64,000 bases of DNA, from positions 3,162,001-3,226,000 of the forward strand of contig CP119753.1 in the NCBI GenBank assembly GCA_029319145.1, in the 5' to 3' direction. This document shows, piece after piece, positions 17,920-26,548 of this stretch. The number at the start of each line of letters is the position of its first letter. Within the stretch, counting starts at the first letter, position 1. A program made the position numbers and the translations under genes. Source of the DNA: Microbacter sp. GSS18. Lineage in GTDB: Bacteria; Actinomycetota; Actinomycetes; Actinomycetales; Microbacteriaceae. Under the pieces are notes generated by a model, which was given only the letters and a program-made list of their open reading frames with translations, ran no database searches and was not told the DNA's origin.

Positions 17920-18420
17920 TCATCCTTCCGCGAACGCGGCGTGCAGGCGCAGCAGCGCGATCTGGGCGAGCTGATCGCACGCCTCGGCGATCTCGGCGTC
18001 GCTGTCGCTGGTGAGCCGCCGCTGCAGCTCGGCGAGGATCTCGTCGGGCGAGCGACCCGCCGCGCGGATGAGGAAGACCCGCCCGAAACGCTGCTCGTAG
18101 GCGGCGTTGCCGGCGGCGATGCGGTCGGCGACCGACGTGTCGGCATCCGCCATGCTCGCCTGCTCGCGCCGCGACGCGGCCGCCTCGGCGCCCGCACCCG
18201 ACGGCTTCTCGCCGATGCGGGGGTGGTGGGCCAGCGCCGCCTCGAGCTCGGGGAGTCCCCACGAGGCCGCGAGCATGCCGGCGGCCTCGGCGAGGGCGTC
18301 CACCGAAGAATAGGGGCGCGCGGCCACGATCGCGTCGACCCACGTCGGGATGGCCGCCCAGACGGACACGACGGCTCGCGCTTCCGGGACGGCCGCCCGG
18401 TTGAAATCGTCGAGATGCAC
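17920..18420 (-). CDS. uraD: 2-oxo-4-hydroxy-4-carboxy-5-ureidoimidazoline (OHCU) decarboxylase
   Basis: 166 residues from a GTG at 18420 with GAGAGGAGC just upstream; a longer frame to 18501 lacks homology. Decarboxylates OHCU to (S)-allantoin. The catalytic His lies in HPRIGEK, and the C-terminal RFGRVFLIRAAGRS block matches the family. First gene of the urate operon. A GTCAC-N6-GAAAC site lies about 50 bp upstream of the start, between this gene and the divergent XRE regulator. Confidence 0.93.
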   Translation of the reverse strand: MHLDDFNRAAVPEARAVVSVWAAIPTWVDAIVAARPYSSVDALAEAAGMLAASWGLPELEAALAHHPRIGEKPSGAGAEAAASRREQASMADADTSVADRIAAGNAAYEQRFGRVFLIRAAGRSPDEILAELQRRLTSDSDAEIAEACDQLAQIALLRLHAAFAEG

Positions 18421-18467
18421 GGTGCTCCTCTCGTGACTCGACCGTATCGGGGACGGCACAGCCGTAC

Positions 18468-18483
18468 GTTTCGCCATTGTGAC
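18468..18483 (-). promoter_or_regulatory. Candidate GlnR box upstream of uraD
   Basis: On the minus strand this reads GTCAC-N6-GAAAC, a perfect match to the GTnAC-N6-GAAAC half-site pair known for the nitrogen regulator GlnR in Actinobacteria. It is 48 bp from the uraD GTG and 61 bp from the divergent XRE gene. The second half-site pair on the uraD side (CTGTG, CCGAT) is degenerate. Confidence 0.6.
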
Positions 18484-18543
18484 GGGGGCGTAACCGGTCA
18501 CCGGATCCGCCTACCATGAGAGACCGGGACGAGGGGAGACGCC

Positions 18544-19221
18544 GTGGACGAGCCGCTGCTGTCGACGCAGATCGGGGCTCGCCTGCGCAAGCTGCGGCTG
18601 GCGACGGGCCGGTCGCTGACGTCCGTCGCCCAGCAGATGGGCATCTCGTCGAGCGCGCTGTCGCAGATCGAGACCGGGGCGATGCAGCCCTCGGTGAACC
18701 GCCTCGTGGAGCTGGTCGGCGTGCTGGGCGTTCCGGTGTCGGCGATCTTCGACGACCTGAGCGTCTTCGCGCTCGACGACGACGGCGATGACGGGGACGT
18801 CCTCGAGCCGCTGCCCGGCGTCCTGGTCTCGCGCGGCGTCGAGGTCGCGCCGGCCCATCTCGGCCAGGGGGTGGTGTACCGCCGGCTCTCGCCGTCGCAG
18901 CTTCCCGGCGTCACGTGGTTCGAATCCACCTACCCGCCGGGTTCGTCGTCGAGCCTCGACGGCGCCATGCTCGTCCATCCCGGGTATGAGAGCGGTCACG
19001 TCGTCACCGGCGAGCTCACGTTCGAGTTCACCGAGGGCGCGGTGCGGCTCGGCGCGGGGCAGTCGCTGTCGTTCGCGGCGACGCGGCCCCACCGCGTCGT
19101 GAACGAGACGGATGCCGTCGCCGTGAGCATCTGGCTCACCGTCGACATCGAGCGCGCGGCCGAAGCCGGGGCGGTCGGGAGCGGTGCCGCCGAGGCGGCG
19201 GAGCCCACGCCAGCGCCTTAA
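18544..19221 (+). CDS. XRE-family regulator with C-terminal cupin
   Basis: 225 residues, GTG start preceded by GAGGGGAG. Helix-turn-helix at about residues 9-63 (LRKLRLATGRSLTSVAQQMG; SSSALSQIETG), then a cupin fold (LVHPGYESGHVVTGELTFEF near 141-160). This HTH-cupin class senses small molecules and often controls nearby catabolic and transport genes. It is divergent from uraD and directly upstream of the NCS1 permease, so it is the likely local purine regulator. The Ala/Glu-rich tail after about residue 210 is probably disordered. Confidence 0.9.
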   Translation: MDEPLLSTQIGARLRKLRLATGRSLTSVAQQMGISSSALSQIETGAMQPSVNRLVELVGVLGVPVSAIFDDLSVFALDDDGDDGDVLEPLPGVLVSRGVEVAPAHLGQGVVYRRLSPSQLPGVTWFESTYPPGSSSSLDGAMLVHPGYESGHVVTGELTFEFTEGAVRLGAGQSLSFAATRPHRVVNETDAVAVSIWLTVDIERAAEAGAVGSGAAEAAEPTPAP

Positions 19222-19230
19222 GCGGTCACT

Positions 19231-19261
19231 TAACGTCACGCAGACGTTACATCGGGGAAAC
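19231..19261 (+). promoter_or_regulatory. Inverted repeat overlapping a candidate GlnR box before the NCS1 permease
   Basis: TAACGT-N7-ACGTTA (19231-19249) is a perfect inverted repeat. Overlapping it, GTTAC (19246-19250), six bases and GAAAC (19257-19261) form a perfect GlnR half-site pair; a further GTCAC sits one 11-bp turn upstream (19235-19239). The permease ATG is 109 bp downstream. The palindrome could be the operator of the XRE-cupin protein, so two regulators may compete here. A third element, GTTAAGC-AATA-GCTTGAC, follows near 19274-19291. Confidence 0.6.
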
Positions 19262-19369
19262 CAGCCGCGCCATGTTAAGCAATAGCTTGACGTGAGGACG
19301 CCGATGGCGCCGTCGCAACACCGCAACATCCAGCACCGACATCCCCGACCGCTCTGTCTGGAGACCGAA

Positions 19370-20884
19370 ATGACCGCGACCCTCCCCGCGGGCGAGTTCG
19401 ACACCCACGTCGGCTCGGACCCGCATCCGTCCCTCCACAACGAAGACCTCGAGCCGCTCGCTCCCGAGAAGCGGCGCTGGGGCTCTTTCGAGATCTTCAA
19501 CGTCTGGACCAACGACGTCCAGAGCCTCGCCGGCTACACGCTCGCGGCGAGCCTGTTCATCACCGCCGGCATCAACGGCTGGTACGTCTTCGCGGCGATC
19601 ATCCTGGCCGGATTCTTCGTCAACTGGCTGGTGAACCTCACCGGGAAGCCGAGCGTGAAGTACGGCATCCCCTACGCCGTCATGGCGCGCGCCAGCATGG
19701 GCGTGCAGGGCGCGCAGTTCCCCGCCCTGATCCGCGGCATCGTCGCGATGTTCTGGTACGGCGCGCAGACCTACTTCGCCTCGACCGCCGTCGCGCTCGC
19801 GCTCAACGCGATCTTCGGCAGCCCCGAATCGGCGACCTTCCTGGGCATGAACGTCATCGGCTGGGTGTCGTACGTCATCGTGGCGGCCCTTCAGGTGCTG
19901 CTGTTCGTCAAGGGCATCTCCTGGATCGAGAAGTTCCTGAACTTCGCCGGCCCCGCCGTCTACGCCGTCATGATCGTGCTCCTGATCGCCATCTGGATCG
20001 AGGCGGGCGGGGACATGTTCTCGGCCGTCGGCCAGATCTTCAACAACAGCGAGGTCGAGGGCTGGGCCGCCGTCGGCGCCTTCGTCGGCGTCATCGGCAC
20101 GATGATCGCGTACTTCTCGGCGGTCGTGATCAACTTCGGCGACTTCGCCCGATTCTCCAAGAGCGAGAAGTCGATGCGCCGGGGCAACTTCCTCGGCCTG
20201 CCCGTGAGCCTGACCTTCTTCACGTTCCTCAGCCTGTTCATCACCGCCGGGGCATACCTCGTGCTGCAGGGCGGCGAGGGCGAGCCGCTCGCCAACCCCG
20301 CCGACATCGTCGGCCAGGTCGGCAACGTGTTCCTGACGGTGCTCGCCGCCGTGACCTTCCTGCTCGCCACGATCGGCATCAACCTGGTGGCCAACTTCAT
20401 CCCGCCGGCGTACGACCTGTCGAACCTGTCGCCCCAGCGCATCAGCTTCAAGACCGGCGGCTGGATCACCGCGGCCATCGGCTTCGTGATCGGCGCGCTG
20501 TGGGTCGTCACGATCGGCGACAACCTGCCGATCTTCGTCGACACGCTGGGTGCCTTCCTCGCTCCGCTCTACGGCGTGCTCGTCGCCGACTACTACATCA
20601 TCCAGCGGCGCCGGCTGAAGGTCGCCGACCTCTTCTCGATGGATGCGGCGGGCCGCTACTACTACCAGAAGGGCTGGAACATCCGCGCGGTCATCGTCGT
20701 GGTCGTCGCCGCGATCTTCTCGATCTCGGCCGTGTGGGTTCCCGCTCTCGGATTCCTCAGCGGGTTCGCATGGGTGATCGGCGCCATCCTGGGCGCCGGG
20801 CTCTACATCGCGGTGATGTGGAACCTGCGCCCCGCCCCTCTCGACACGGCCCCCGCGGAGGCCGCCGTCGAGTCCGCCGAGTGA
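19370..20884 (+). CDS. NCS1 family nucleobase/allantoin-type permease
   Basis: 504 residues from the ATG at 19370 (GGAG nine bases upstream). About 12 transmembrane segments. The NCS1 family imports purines, pyrimidines, allantoin or hydantoins with a cation. FEIFNVWTNDVQSLAGYTLA near the N-terminus is the TM1 region of the family. It sits between the XRE regulator and allantoinase in the urate/allantoin cluster, so allantoin or a purine base is the likely substrate; sequence alone does not fix it. An 11-bp stem hairpin follows its stop. Confidence 0.9.
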   Translation: MTATLPAGEFDTHVGSDPHPSLHNEDLEPLAPEKRRWGSFEIFNVWTNDVQSLAGYTLAASLFITAGINGWYVFAAIILAGFFVNWLVNLTGKPSVKYGIPYAVMARASMGVQGAQFPALIRGIVAMFWYGAQTYFASTAVALALNAIFGSPESATFLGMNVIGWVSYVIVAALQVLLFVKGISWIEKFLNFAGPAVYAVMIVLLIAIWIEAGGDMFSAVGQIFNNSEVEGWAAVGAFVGVIGTMIAYFSAVVINFGDFARFSKSEKSMRRGNFLGLPVSLTFFTFLSLFITAGAYLVLQGGEGEPLANPADIVGQVGNVFLTVLAAVTFLLATIGINLVANFIPPAYDLSNLSPQRISFKTGGWITAAIGFVIGALWVVTIGDNLPIFVDTLGAFLAPLYGVLVADYYIIQRRRLKVADLFSMDAAGRYYYQKGWNIRAVIVVVVAAIFSISAVWVPALGFLSGFAWVIGAILGAGLYIAVMWNLRPAPLDTAPAEAAVESAE

Positions 20885-20897
20885 CGCGTTGAGACGG

Positions 20898-20928
20898 CCG
20901 GGCGCGGGTGACCACACCCCGCGCCCGG
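20898..20928 (+). terminator. Hairpin terminator after the NCS1 permease
   Basis: CCGGGCGCGGG and CCCGCGCCCGG form a perfect 11-bp stem with a 9-nt loop, 14 bp past the permease stop. No T-run follows, which is common for actinobacterial terminators. It separates the permease from the allantoinase operon, which has its own regulatory box. Confidence 0.7.
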
Positions 20929-20943
20929 TCCTCGCGCGCACCC

Positions 20944-20981
20944 GTTACACCGCCGAAACCGCCGCCACGATCTTCCGAGAC
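20944..20981 (+). promoter_or_regulatory. Candidate GlnR box before the allantoinase operon
   Basis: GTTAC-N6-GAAAC (20944-20959) is perfect. It is followed at the correct 6-bp spacings by CACGA and GAGAC (20977-20981), so the four-half-site layout of a GlnR box is present. The allantoinase GTG is 44 bp downstream of the last half-site. Confidence 0.6.
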
Positions 20982-21024
20982 ACGGATGCGGGACCATGAC
21001 AGCACCGAGGACGAAGGAGCACCA

Positions 21025-22425
21025 GTGACGCCTCAGCGCACCGCACCCGGACGAACCGTCATCCGCGCCCAGCGGACGTGGCTGGACGGAGGCTTCCGCC
21101 CGGCCGCCGTCGTGGTCGACGACGGAGTCATCGCCGCCGTCGAGCCCGTCGGCTCCCGCATCCCGCGCTACGACCGGGCCATGATCGTGCCCGACGACGC
21201 CGTGCTGCTGCCGGGCCTGGTCGACTCGCACGTGCACGTCAACGAGCCGGGTCGCACCGAGTGGGAGGGCTTCCGCTCGGCGACCCTCGCCGCCGCGGCG
21301 GGAGGCGTCACGACGATCGTCGACATGCCGCTGAACTCGATCCCGCCGACGACCACCGTCGAGGCGCTCGAGATCAAGAAGGCTGCGGCAGCGGCATCCG
21401 CCTACGTCGACGTCGGCTTCTGGGGCGGCGCCGTGCCCGAGAACCTCGGCCGTCTCGCACCCCTCCACGATGCCGGCGTGTACGGCTTCAAGTGCTTCCT
21501 CGCGCCGTCGGGGGTCGACGAGTTCGGGCACCTCGGACCCGAGCAGCTCGACGCCGCGCTCGAGGAGATCGCGGCGATCGGCTCGCGCCTGATCGTGCAC
21601 GCCGAGGACCCGAACCTGCTGCACGAGGCCGGCCCCCTCGGGCGCACCTACGAGGCGTTCCTGCGCTCGCGGCCGCCCGCGAGCGAGGCCTCCGCGATTC
21701 AGTCCGTCATCGACGGTGCGCAGCGCACCGGCGCGCGCGCCCACATCCTGCACCTGAGCGACGCGACGTCGCTGCCGGCGATCCGCGCGGCGAAGGCCGC
21801 CGGCGTGAAGCTCACGGTCGAGACGTGCCCGCACTACCTCACGATCGCCGCCGAGGAGATCCCCGACGGCGCCAGCGAGTTCAAGTGCTGCCCGCCGATC
21901 CGCGACGACGCCAACCGCGACCTGCTGTGGGAGGGCATCCTCGACGGCACCATCGACGCGATCGTCAGCGACCACTCGCCCTCGACCGTCGACCTCAAGC
22001 GCTCGGGCGGCGGGGACTTCGGCCTCGCGTGGGGCGGCATCGCCGGGCTCCAGGTGGGGCTGTCGGCGGTGTGGACCGAGGCTCACTCGCGCGGCATCCC
22101 GTTCGAGGCGCTCGTGCCGCTGTTCACCACCGGCCCGGCATCGGTCGCCGGTCTGACCGATGTCGGCGTCATCGAGCCCGGCGCCCCCGCGCACCTGGCC
22201 GTCTTCGGCCTCGACGACCCGTACCCGATCGACGCGCGCGAGCTGCTGCACAAGAACCCGATCACCGCCTACGACCACCGGACGCTGCACGGCAAGGTGC
22301 GGCGCACGTGGCTGCACGGCGCCGGCGTCTTCAACGTCACCGAGGGCGGGGCCGGCGAGGCGCCATGGTTCCGCGGGGCACCGGGCGGGCGTCTGCTGTC
22401 GGCCCTGGCGGAGCCGGTCGCGTGA
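21025..22425 (+). CDS. allB: Allantoinase
   Basis: 466 residues from the GTG at 21025, which has AAGGAG five bases upstream; earlier starts would run into the regulatory box and terminator. Opens the allantoin ring to allantoate. Metal and catalytic motifs of the dihydroorotase-like amidohydrolases are present: DSHVHVNEPGRTEWEGF, the carboxylated Lys in YGFKCFLAPSG, IVHAED, HILHLSD and AIVSDHSPS. First gene of a five-gene run with overlapping ends; its stop overlaps the next GTG. Confidence 0.94.
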   Translation: MTPQRTAPGRTVIRAQRTWLDGGFRPAAVVVDDGVIAAVEPVGSRIPRYDRAMIVPDDAVLLPGLVDSHVHVNEPGRTEWEGFRSATLAAAAGGVTTIVDMPLNSIPPTTTVEALEIKKAAAAASAYVDVGFWGGAVPENLGRLAPLHDAGVYGFKCFLAPSGVDEFGHLGPEQLDAALEEIAAIGSRLIVHAEDPNLLHEAGPLGRTYEAFLRSRPPASEASAIQSVIDGAQRTGARAHILHLSDATSLPAIRAAKAAGVKLTVETCPHYLTIAAEEIPDGASEFKCCPPIRDDANRDLLWEGILDGTIDAIVSDHSPSTVDLKRSGGGDFGLAWGGIAGLQVGLSAVWTEAHSRGIPFEALVPLFTTGPASVAGLTDVGVIEPGAPAHLAVFGLDDPYPIDARELLHKNPITAYDHRTLHGKVRRTWLHGAGVFNVTEGGAGEAPWFRGAPGGRLLSALAEPVA

Positions 22426-23705
22426 CCGTCCCGGCGGCGGCGCGCGAGATGGGCTTGGATGGTGCCATGCACGCCACGACGCCGATCCTGCAGCCGGGCG
22501 AGGGCGAACGGCCCGGCGACCACTATCTGCCCGCGACGCCCGCGACCGTGATGTGGGGGCGCCTGCCCTGCGCCGACGACGCGGCGGTGCTGCGCATCGC
22601 CCCGGGTGAGACCGTCACGATCGACACCGTCAGCCACGAGGGGATCCTCGAGGATCAGGGCAAGGACCCGCTGGCGTACTTCACGGGGCACGGGGTCGCC
22701 GCCGACGCGGTGCTGGCCGATGCGGTCGAGATCGCGGCGACGCTCTCGCGCGACCCGCAGAACGACGGCCCGCACGTCGTGACCGGCCCGATCCACGTCG
22801 AGGGCGCCATGCCGGGCGATCTGCTCAAGATCACGGTCGGGACCCTCGCGCCGCGCGTGCCGTACGGTGTCATCTCGAACCGGCACGGCAAGGGCGCCCT
22901 CGTGGGCGAGCTGCCGCGCGGCGAGGGCAACGTCAGCGTGTTCTGCCCTGTCGAGGAGCGGGACGGGCGCCTGGTCGGAACGCTCCCGGTGATCGAGGGC
23001 GGACCGCGCGTCGTGCAGTTCCCGCTCGCGCCGTTCCTCGGCACGATGGGCCTGGCCGTGGCGGGCGGCGACCGCCCGCACTCGGTGCCCCCCGGTTCGC
23101 ACGGCGGCAACATCGACATCAACCTCCTCACCGAGGGCGCGGTGCTCTACCTGCCGGTGCAGGTCGCGGGCGCGCTCGCCTACGTCGGCGATCCGCACTT
23201 CGCACAGGGCGACGGCGAGGTCGCGCTGACGGCGCTCGAGGCCTCGCTGCGCGCGACGCTGCGGTTCGAGGTCGTGCCGCGCGAGGCGGCGCTCGCCGCG
23301 TTCGGCGACGTGCTCGGACCGCTCGTGCGCACGTCCGATTATCTGGTGCCGACGGGGCTCGACCGCGACCTGAACGAGGCGATGCGCAAGGCCGTGCGCG
23401 CCGCGATCGCGCTCATCCGGGCCCGCTGGGGTCTGGACGAGCACCTCGCCTACGCGTACCTGAGCGCGGCGACCGACTTCGACATCTCGCAGGTGGTCGA
23501 CATCGTGTGCGGCGTCCACGCCCGCATCCGCGAGGCCGACTTCGACGGCGTCGCGCCCGGCGGCCCCGCGGAGACACGAGATCGCGCCGAGACAGGAGAT
23601 CTCGCGGATGCCGGTGATGCGGCATCCGATCCTCCTGTCGCGGCGATTCCTCCTGCTCCCGGGATGCCGCCGGCCACCGGCACGATCGGGCAGGTGCGCG
23701 CATGA
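22422..23705 (+). CDS. Acetamidase/formamidase family amidohydrolase
   Basis: 427 residues from a GTG overlapping the allantoinase stop; ATGs at 22449 and 22467 are alternatives. The family (FmdA/AmdA) hydrolyses short amides. Recognisable blocks are TIDTVSHEGI, GPIHVEGAMPGDLLKI, NRHGKGAL, VPPGSHGGNIDINLL and a GDPHFAQGDGEV loop. It lies between allantoinase and an amidase-type gene in the ureide pathway. A small amide from this pathway, such as oxamate or formamide, is a reasonable but unproven substrate. The last ~45 residues are outside the family and are encoded by a repeat-like inverted sequence (see 23588-23642). Confidence 0.88.
   Translation: MTVPAAAREMGLDGAMHATTPILQPGEGERPGDHYLPATPATVMWGRLPCADDAAVLRIAPGETVTIDTVSHEGILEDQGKDPLAYFTGHGVAADAVLADAVEIAATLSRDPQNDGPHVVTGPIHVEGAMPGDLLKITVGTLAPRVPYGVISNRHGKGALVGELPRGEGNVSVFCPVEERDGRLVGTLPVIEGGPRVVQFPLAPFLGTMGLAVAGGDRPHSVPPGSHGGNIDINLLTEGAVLYLPVQVAGALAYVGDPHFAQGDGEVALTALEASLRATLRFEVVPREAALAAFGDVLGPLVRTSDYLVPTGLDRDLNEAMRKAVRAAIALIRARWGLDEHLAYAYLSAATDFDISQVVDIVCGVHARIREADFDGVAPGGPAETRDRAETGDLADAGDAASDPPVAAIPPAPGMPPATGTIGQVRA
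23588..23642. repeat. Long imperfect inverted repeat inside the formamidase 3' end
   Basis: CGGATGCC (23605-23612) pairs perfectly with GGCATCCG (23621-23628). The flanks CGAGACAGGAG (23588-23598) and CTCCTGTCGCG (23632-23642) continue the pairing with small gaps. A related GAGACACGAG lies just before it (23571). The element is in frame and codes for the non-conserved C-terminal tail. It resembles mobile palindromic intergenic repeats and may have entered the end of the gene. Confidence 0.55.
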
Positions 23706-25327
23706 CCGCCGTCCGAGGCGCCGAGACCGTTCCGGCCGACCTGTACGCGGCGTTCACGGCCTACGAGGCCGCGATCGTCGCCAACGACCTCGACCACCTG
23801 GACGCCGCCTTCGCGCCCGGACCCGAGACGATGCGCGGCGACGCCGCGGGCCTGCTCGTGGGCCACGAGGCGATCTCGGCGTTCCGCGGAACGCGCGGGG
23901 GCGTGCCCAAGCGCGTCATCGAGCGCGTCGAGTACCGCGAGCTCGGACCGGATGCCGCTCTGCTCGTGTCGATCTCGCGCTACGCCACCGGCGGCACCGG
24001 GCTGCAGACGCAGCTGTGGGAGCGCCGCGAGGCCGGTTGGCTCATCACCGCCGCGCACGTGACCCCGCGTGCGCAGGCGCTGGACCGCTCGATCTGGCGC
24101 ACGGTCGGCGACCCGCTGTTCCAGGGCGCGTGGGAGGGTCCGCTCGAGGGCCTGACGGTGGCCGTCAAGGACCTGTTCGCGATCAAGGGCTACCGCATCG
24201 GCGCGGGCAACCCGACGTTCCTCGACAGCGTGAAGGCCGAGACGTACACGTCGCCGGCCGTCAGCGACCTGATGCGCGGCGGCGCGTCGCTGCGGGGCAT
24301 CGCCCGCACCGACGAGTTCGCGTACTCGATCGCCGGCGACAACGCCCACTACGGCACGCCCCCCAACGGCGCCCTGCCCGGCGCCCTGCCCGGCGGATCG
24401 TCCAGCGGTCCCGCGACGGCCGTCGCCACCGGTCAGGCCGAGATCGGCCTCGCGACCGACACCGCCGGCTCGGTGCGCGTGCCCGCGTCTTACCAGGGCC
24501 TGTGGGGTCTGCGGACCACGCACGACCTCGTGCCCCGCCAGGGCATGCTGCCGCTCGCACAGTCCTTCGACACGATCGGGTGGCTCACGCGCGACGGCGA
24601 GACGCTGCAGCGCGTCGCGGACTGGTGCCTCAGCTACGACGGATCGGACTCGACCGAGTCGGTGTACGGCGAGTCCGGACACGACCTGCCGTGGCGGTTC
24701 CTCGTTCCCGACGAGGTCCTCGACGCGGTCGAGCCCGAGACCCGCGCCGCGTTCGAGGCGATGCTGGCGGCCCTCGCCGAGCATCCGTCCGGCCCCGAGA
24801 TCGGCACCGTCTCGATCGGCGCCCTCGACGACTGGTTCCTGCCCTTCCGCACCGTCCAGGGCGCCGAGGCGTGGCGCAACAACGGACCGTGGCTGCGCGA
24901 GCACCCCGGTGCGGTGGGTCCCGCCGTCGCCGAGCGGTTCCGGGCCGCAGCGGCCGTGACGTCCGCGGACGAGACCGCGGCCCGCGAGGCGCTCGCCCCG
25001 CTCGCGGAGCGGCTGCACGAGATCGTCGGCGACGCCCAGCTGCTGCTGCCGACCGTGCCGGGCCCCGCGCCCATGCGCACGAGCGGCGGCGAGAAGGTCG
25101 ACCGCGTCCGCATGGCGACGCTGCGCATGACCACGCCCGCCGCCGTCGCCGGCATCCCCGCGCTGTCGGTCCCGCTGCTGACGGTCCCGTCGCAGCTCGG
25201 ACCCGCCCCTGTCGGGGTCTGCGCGGTCTCGCGCGCAGGCACCGACATCGCCCTCGTCCGCCTCGGCCGCCGCCTCGCGCGTGTGCTGTCCGAGGCGGCA
25301 TCCGCTCCAGAAGGAACACCCGCATGA
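23702..25327 (+). CDS. HpxZ/AtzH-like (DUF3225) domain fused to an amidase
   Basis: 541 residues. Residues 10-125 form an NTF2-like DUF3225 domain (LDHLDAAFAPGPE; GHEAISAFRG; ERREAGWLITAAHVT), as in HpxZ and AtzH. The rest is an amidase-signature enzyme: Lys156 (VAVKDLFAI), the Ser cluster 233-235 (GGSSSGPATAVATG) and nucleophile Ser257 (DTAGSVRVPAS). In Klebsiella the same two functions are separate genes, hpxZ and hpxY, tied to oxalurate breakdown. Here the fusion sits directly before pucG, whose product is oxalurate, so oxalurate or a related ureide is the likely substrate. Allophanate-type substrates are possible. ATGA overlaps at both ends. Confidence 0.85.
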   Translation: MTAVRGAETVPADLYAAFTAYEAAIVANDLDHLDAAFAPGPETMRGDAAGLLVGHEAISAFRGTRGGVPKRVIERVEYRELGPDAALLVSISRYATGGTGLQTQLWERREAGWLITAAHVTPRAQALDRSIWRTVGDPLFQGAWEGPLEGLTVAVKDLFAIKGYRIGAGNPTFLDSVKAETYTSPAVSDLMRGGASLRGIARTDEFAYSIAGDNAHYGTPPNGALPGALPGGSSSGPATAVATGQAEIGLATDTAGSVRVPASYQGLWGLRTTHDLVPRQGMLPLAQSFDTIGWLTRDGETLQRVADWCLSYDGSDSTESVYGESGHDLPWRFLVPDEVLDAVEPETRAAFEAMLAALAEHPSGPEIGTVSIGALDDWFLPFRTVQGAEAWRNNGPWLREHPGAVGPAVAERFRAAAAVTSADETAAREALAPLAERLHEIVGDAQLLLPTVPGPAPMRTSGGEKVDRVRMATLRMTTPAAVAGIPALSVPLLTVPSQLGPAPVGVCAVSRAGTDIALVRLGRRLARVLSEAASAPEGTPA

Positions 25328-26547
25328 CCCTGCCCGGACCCATCGATCCCCCCGCTCGCCTCCTCATGGGGCCGGGCCCCATCAGCGCCTACCCCAGCGT
25401 GCTGACCGCCATGTCGGCGCCGCTCGTGGGTCAGTACGACCCCTTCATGACGGCGACCATGGCCGAGACGCAGGAGCTGTACCGCGGTGTGTGGTCGACG
25501 ACGAACGACGCGACCCTGCTCATCGACGGCACGAGCCGTGCCGGCATCGAGGCGGCGATCGTGTCGCTCGTACGCCCCGGTGATCGCGTGCTGGTGCCGG
25601 TGTTCGGACGGTTCGGGCACCTGCTCGCCGAGATCGCGGAGCGCGCGATGGCCGAGGTCCACACGATCGAGGTGGAGTGGGGGCAGGTGTTCCCCGTGTC
25701 CGTGATCGAAGAGGCGATCGTGCGGGTCAAGCCGCACCTGCTCGGTCTCGTGCAGGGCGACACGTCGACGACCATGAATCAGCCGCTCGACGAGGTGGGC
25801 GCGCTGTGCGCTGAGCATGGGGTGCTCTTCTACTCCGACGCCACCGCGTCGCTGGGCGGCAACGCCTTCGAGGCGGATGCGTGGGGGCTGGATGCCGCGA
25901 CCGCGGGCCTGCAGAAGTGCCTGGGCGGCCCGAGCGGCTCGGCGCCCATCACGCTGTCGGAGCGCGCCGTCGAGGTCGTGCAGTCGCGCAAGAAGATCGA
26001 GGCCGGCATCCGGGAGCCCGGCGATCCCGACGCGCCCGATTTCGTCCGCTCGAACTACTTCGACCTGGGCATGATCCTCGACTACTGGGGCCCGCGGCGC
26101 CTGAACCACCACACCGAGGCGACGTCGATGCTCTACGGCGCCCGGGAGTGCGCGCGTGTGCTGCTCGAGGAGGGGCGCGACGCCGTCGTCGCCCGCCACC
26201 GTCTCGCGGGCGAGGCGATGCTCGCCGGCGTCCGGGGCCTGGGCCTGGTCGTCTTCGGCGACGTCGCCCACAAGATGAACAACGTCGTCGCGGTCGAGAT
26301 CCCCGAGGGCGTTCCGGGCGACGTCGCGCGCGGCGAGATGCTCACCGACTTCGGCATCGAGATCGGCACGTCGTTCGGCCCGCTCCACGGCCGGGTGTGG
26401 CGCATCGGCACGATGGGCTACAACGCTCGAAAGGACGCCGTGCTCACCACGCTCGCCGCGCTCGAGGCGGTGCTGCGCCGTCACGGCCACGCCGTGCCGA
26501 CCGGCGGCGGGGTGGAGGCCGCGGCCGACGTGTACCGGAGCGCGTGA
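25324..26547 (+). CDS. pucG: (S)-ureidoglycine--glyoxylate aminotransferase
   Basis: 407 residues. A fold-type I PLP enzyme that transfers the amino group of ureidoglycine to glyoxylate, giving oxalurate and glycine. The PLP lysine is Lys198 (GLQKCLGGPSG). Blocks DGTSRAGIEA, FGRFGHLL, YFDLGMILDYWGPRRLNHH and WRIGTMGYNARKDAVL follow Bacillus PucG closely and separate it from plain alanine-glyoxylate aminotransferases. It lies between the HpxZ-like/amidase fusion and the allantoate amidohydrolase, which makes its substrate. Confidence 0.92.
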   Translation: MTLPGPIDPPARLLMGPGPISAYPSVLTAMSAPLVGQYDPFMTATMAETQELYRGVWSTTNDATLLIDGTSRAGIEAAIVSLVRPGDRVLVPVFGRFGHLLAEIAERAMAEVHTIEVEWGQVFPVSVIEEAIVRVKPHLLGLVQGDTSTTMNQPLDEVGALCAEHGVLFYSDATASLGGNAFEADAWGLDAATAGLQKCLGGPSGSAPITLSERAVEVVQSRKKIEAGIREPGDPDAPDFVRSNYFDLGMILDYWGPRRLNHHTEATSMLYGARECARVLLEEGRDAVVARHRLAGEAMLAGVRGLGLVVFGDVAHKMNNVVAVEIPEGVPGDVARGEMLTDFGIEIGTSFGPLHGRVWRIGTMGYNARKDAVLTTLAALEAVLRRHGHAVPTGGGVEAAADVYRSA

Positions 26548-26548
26548 C

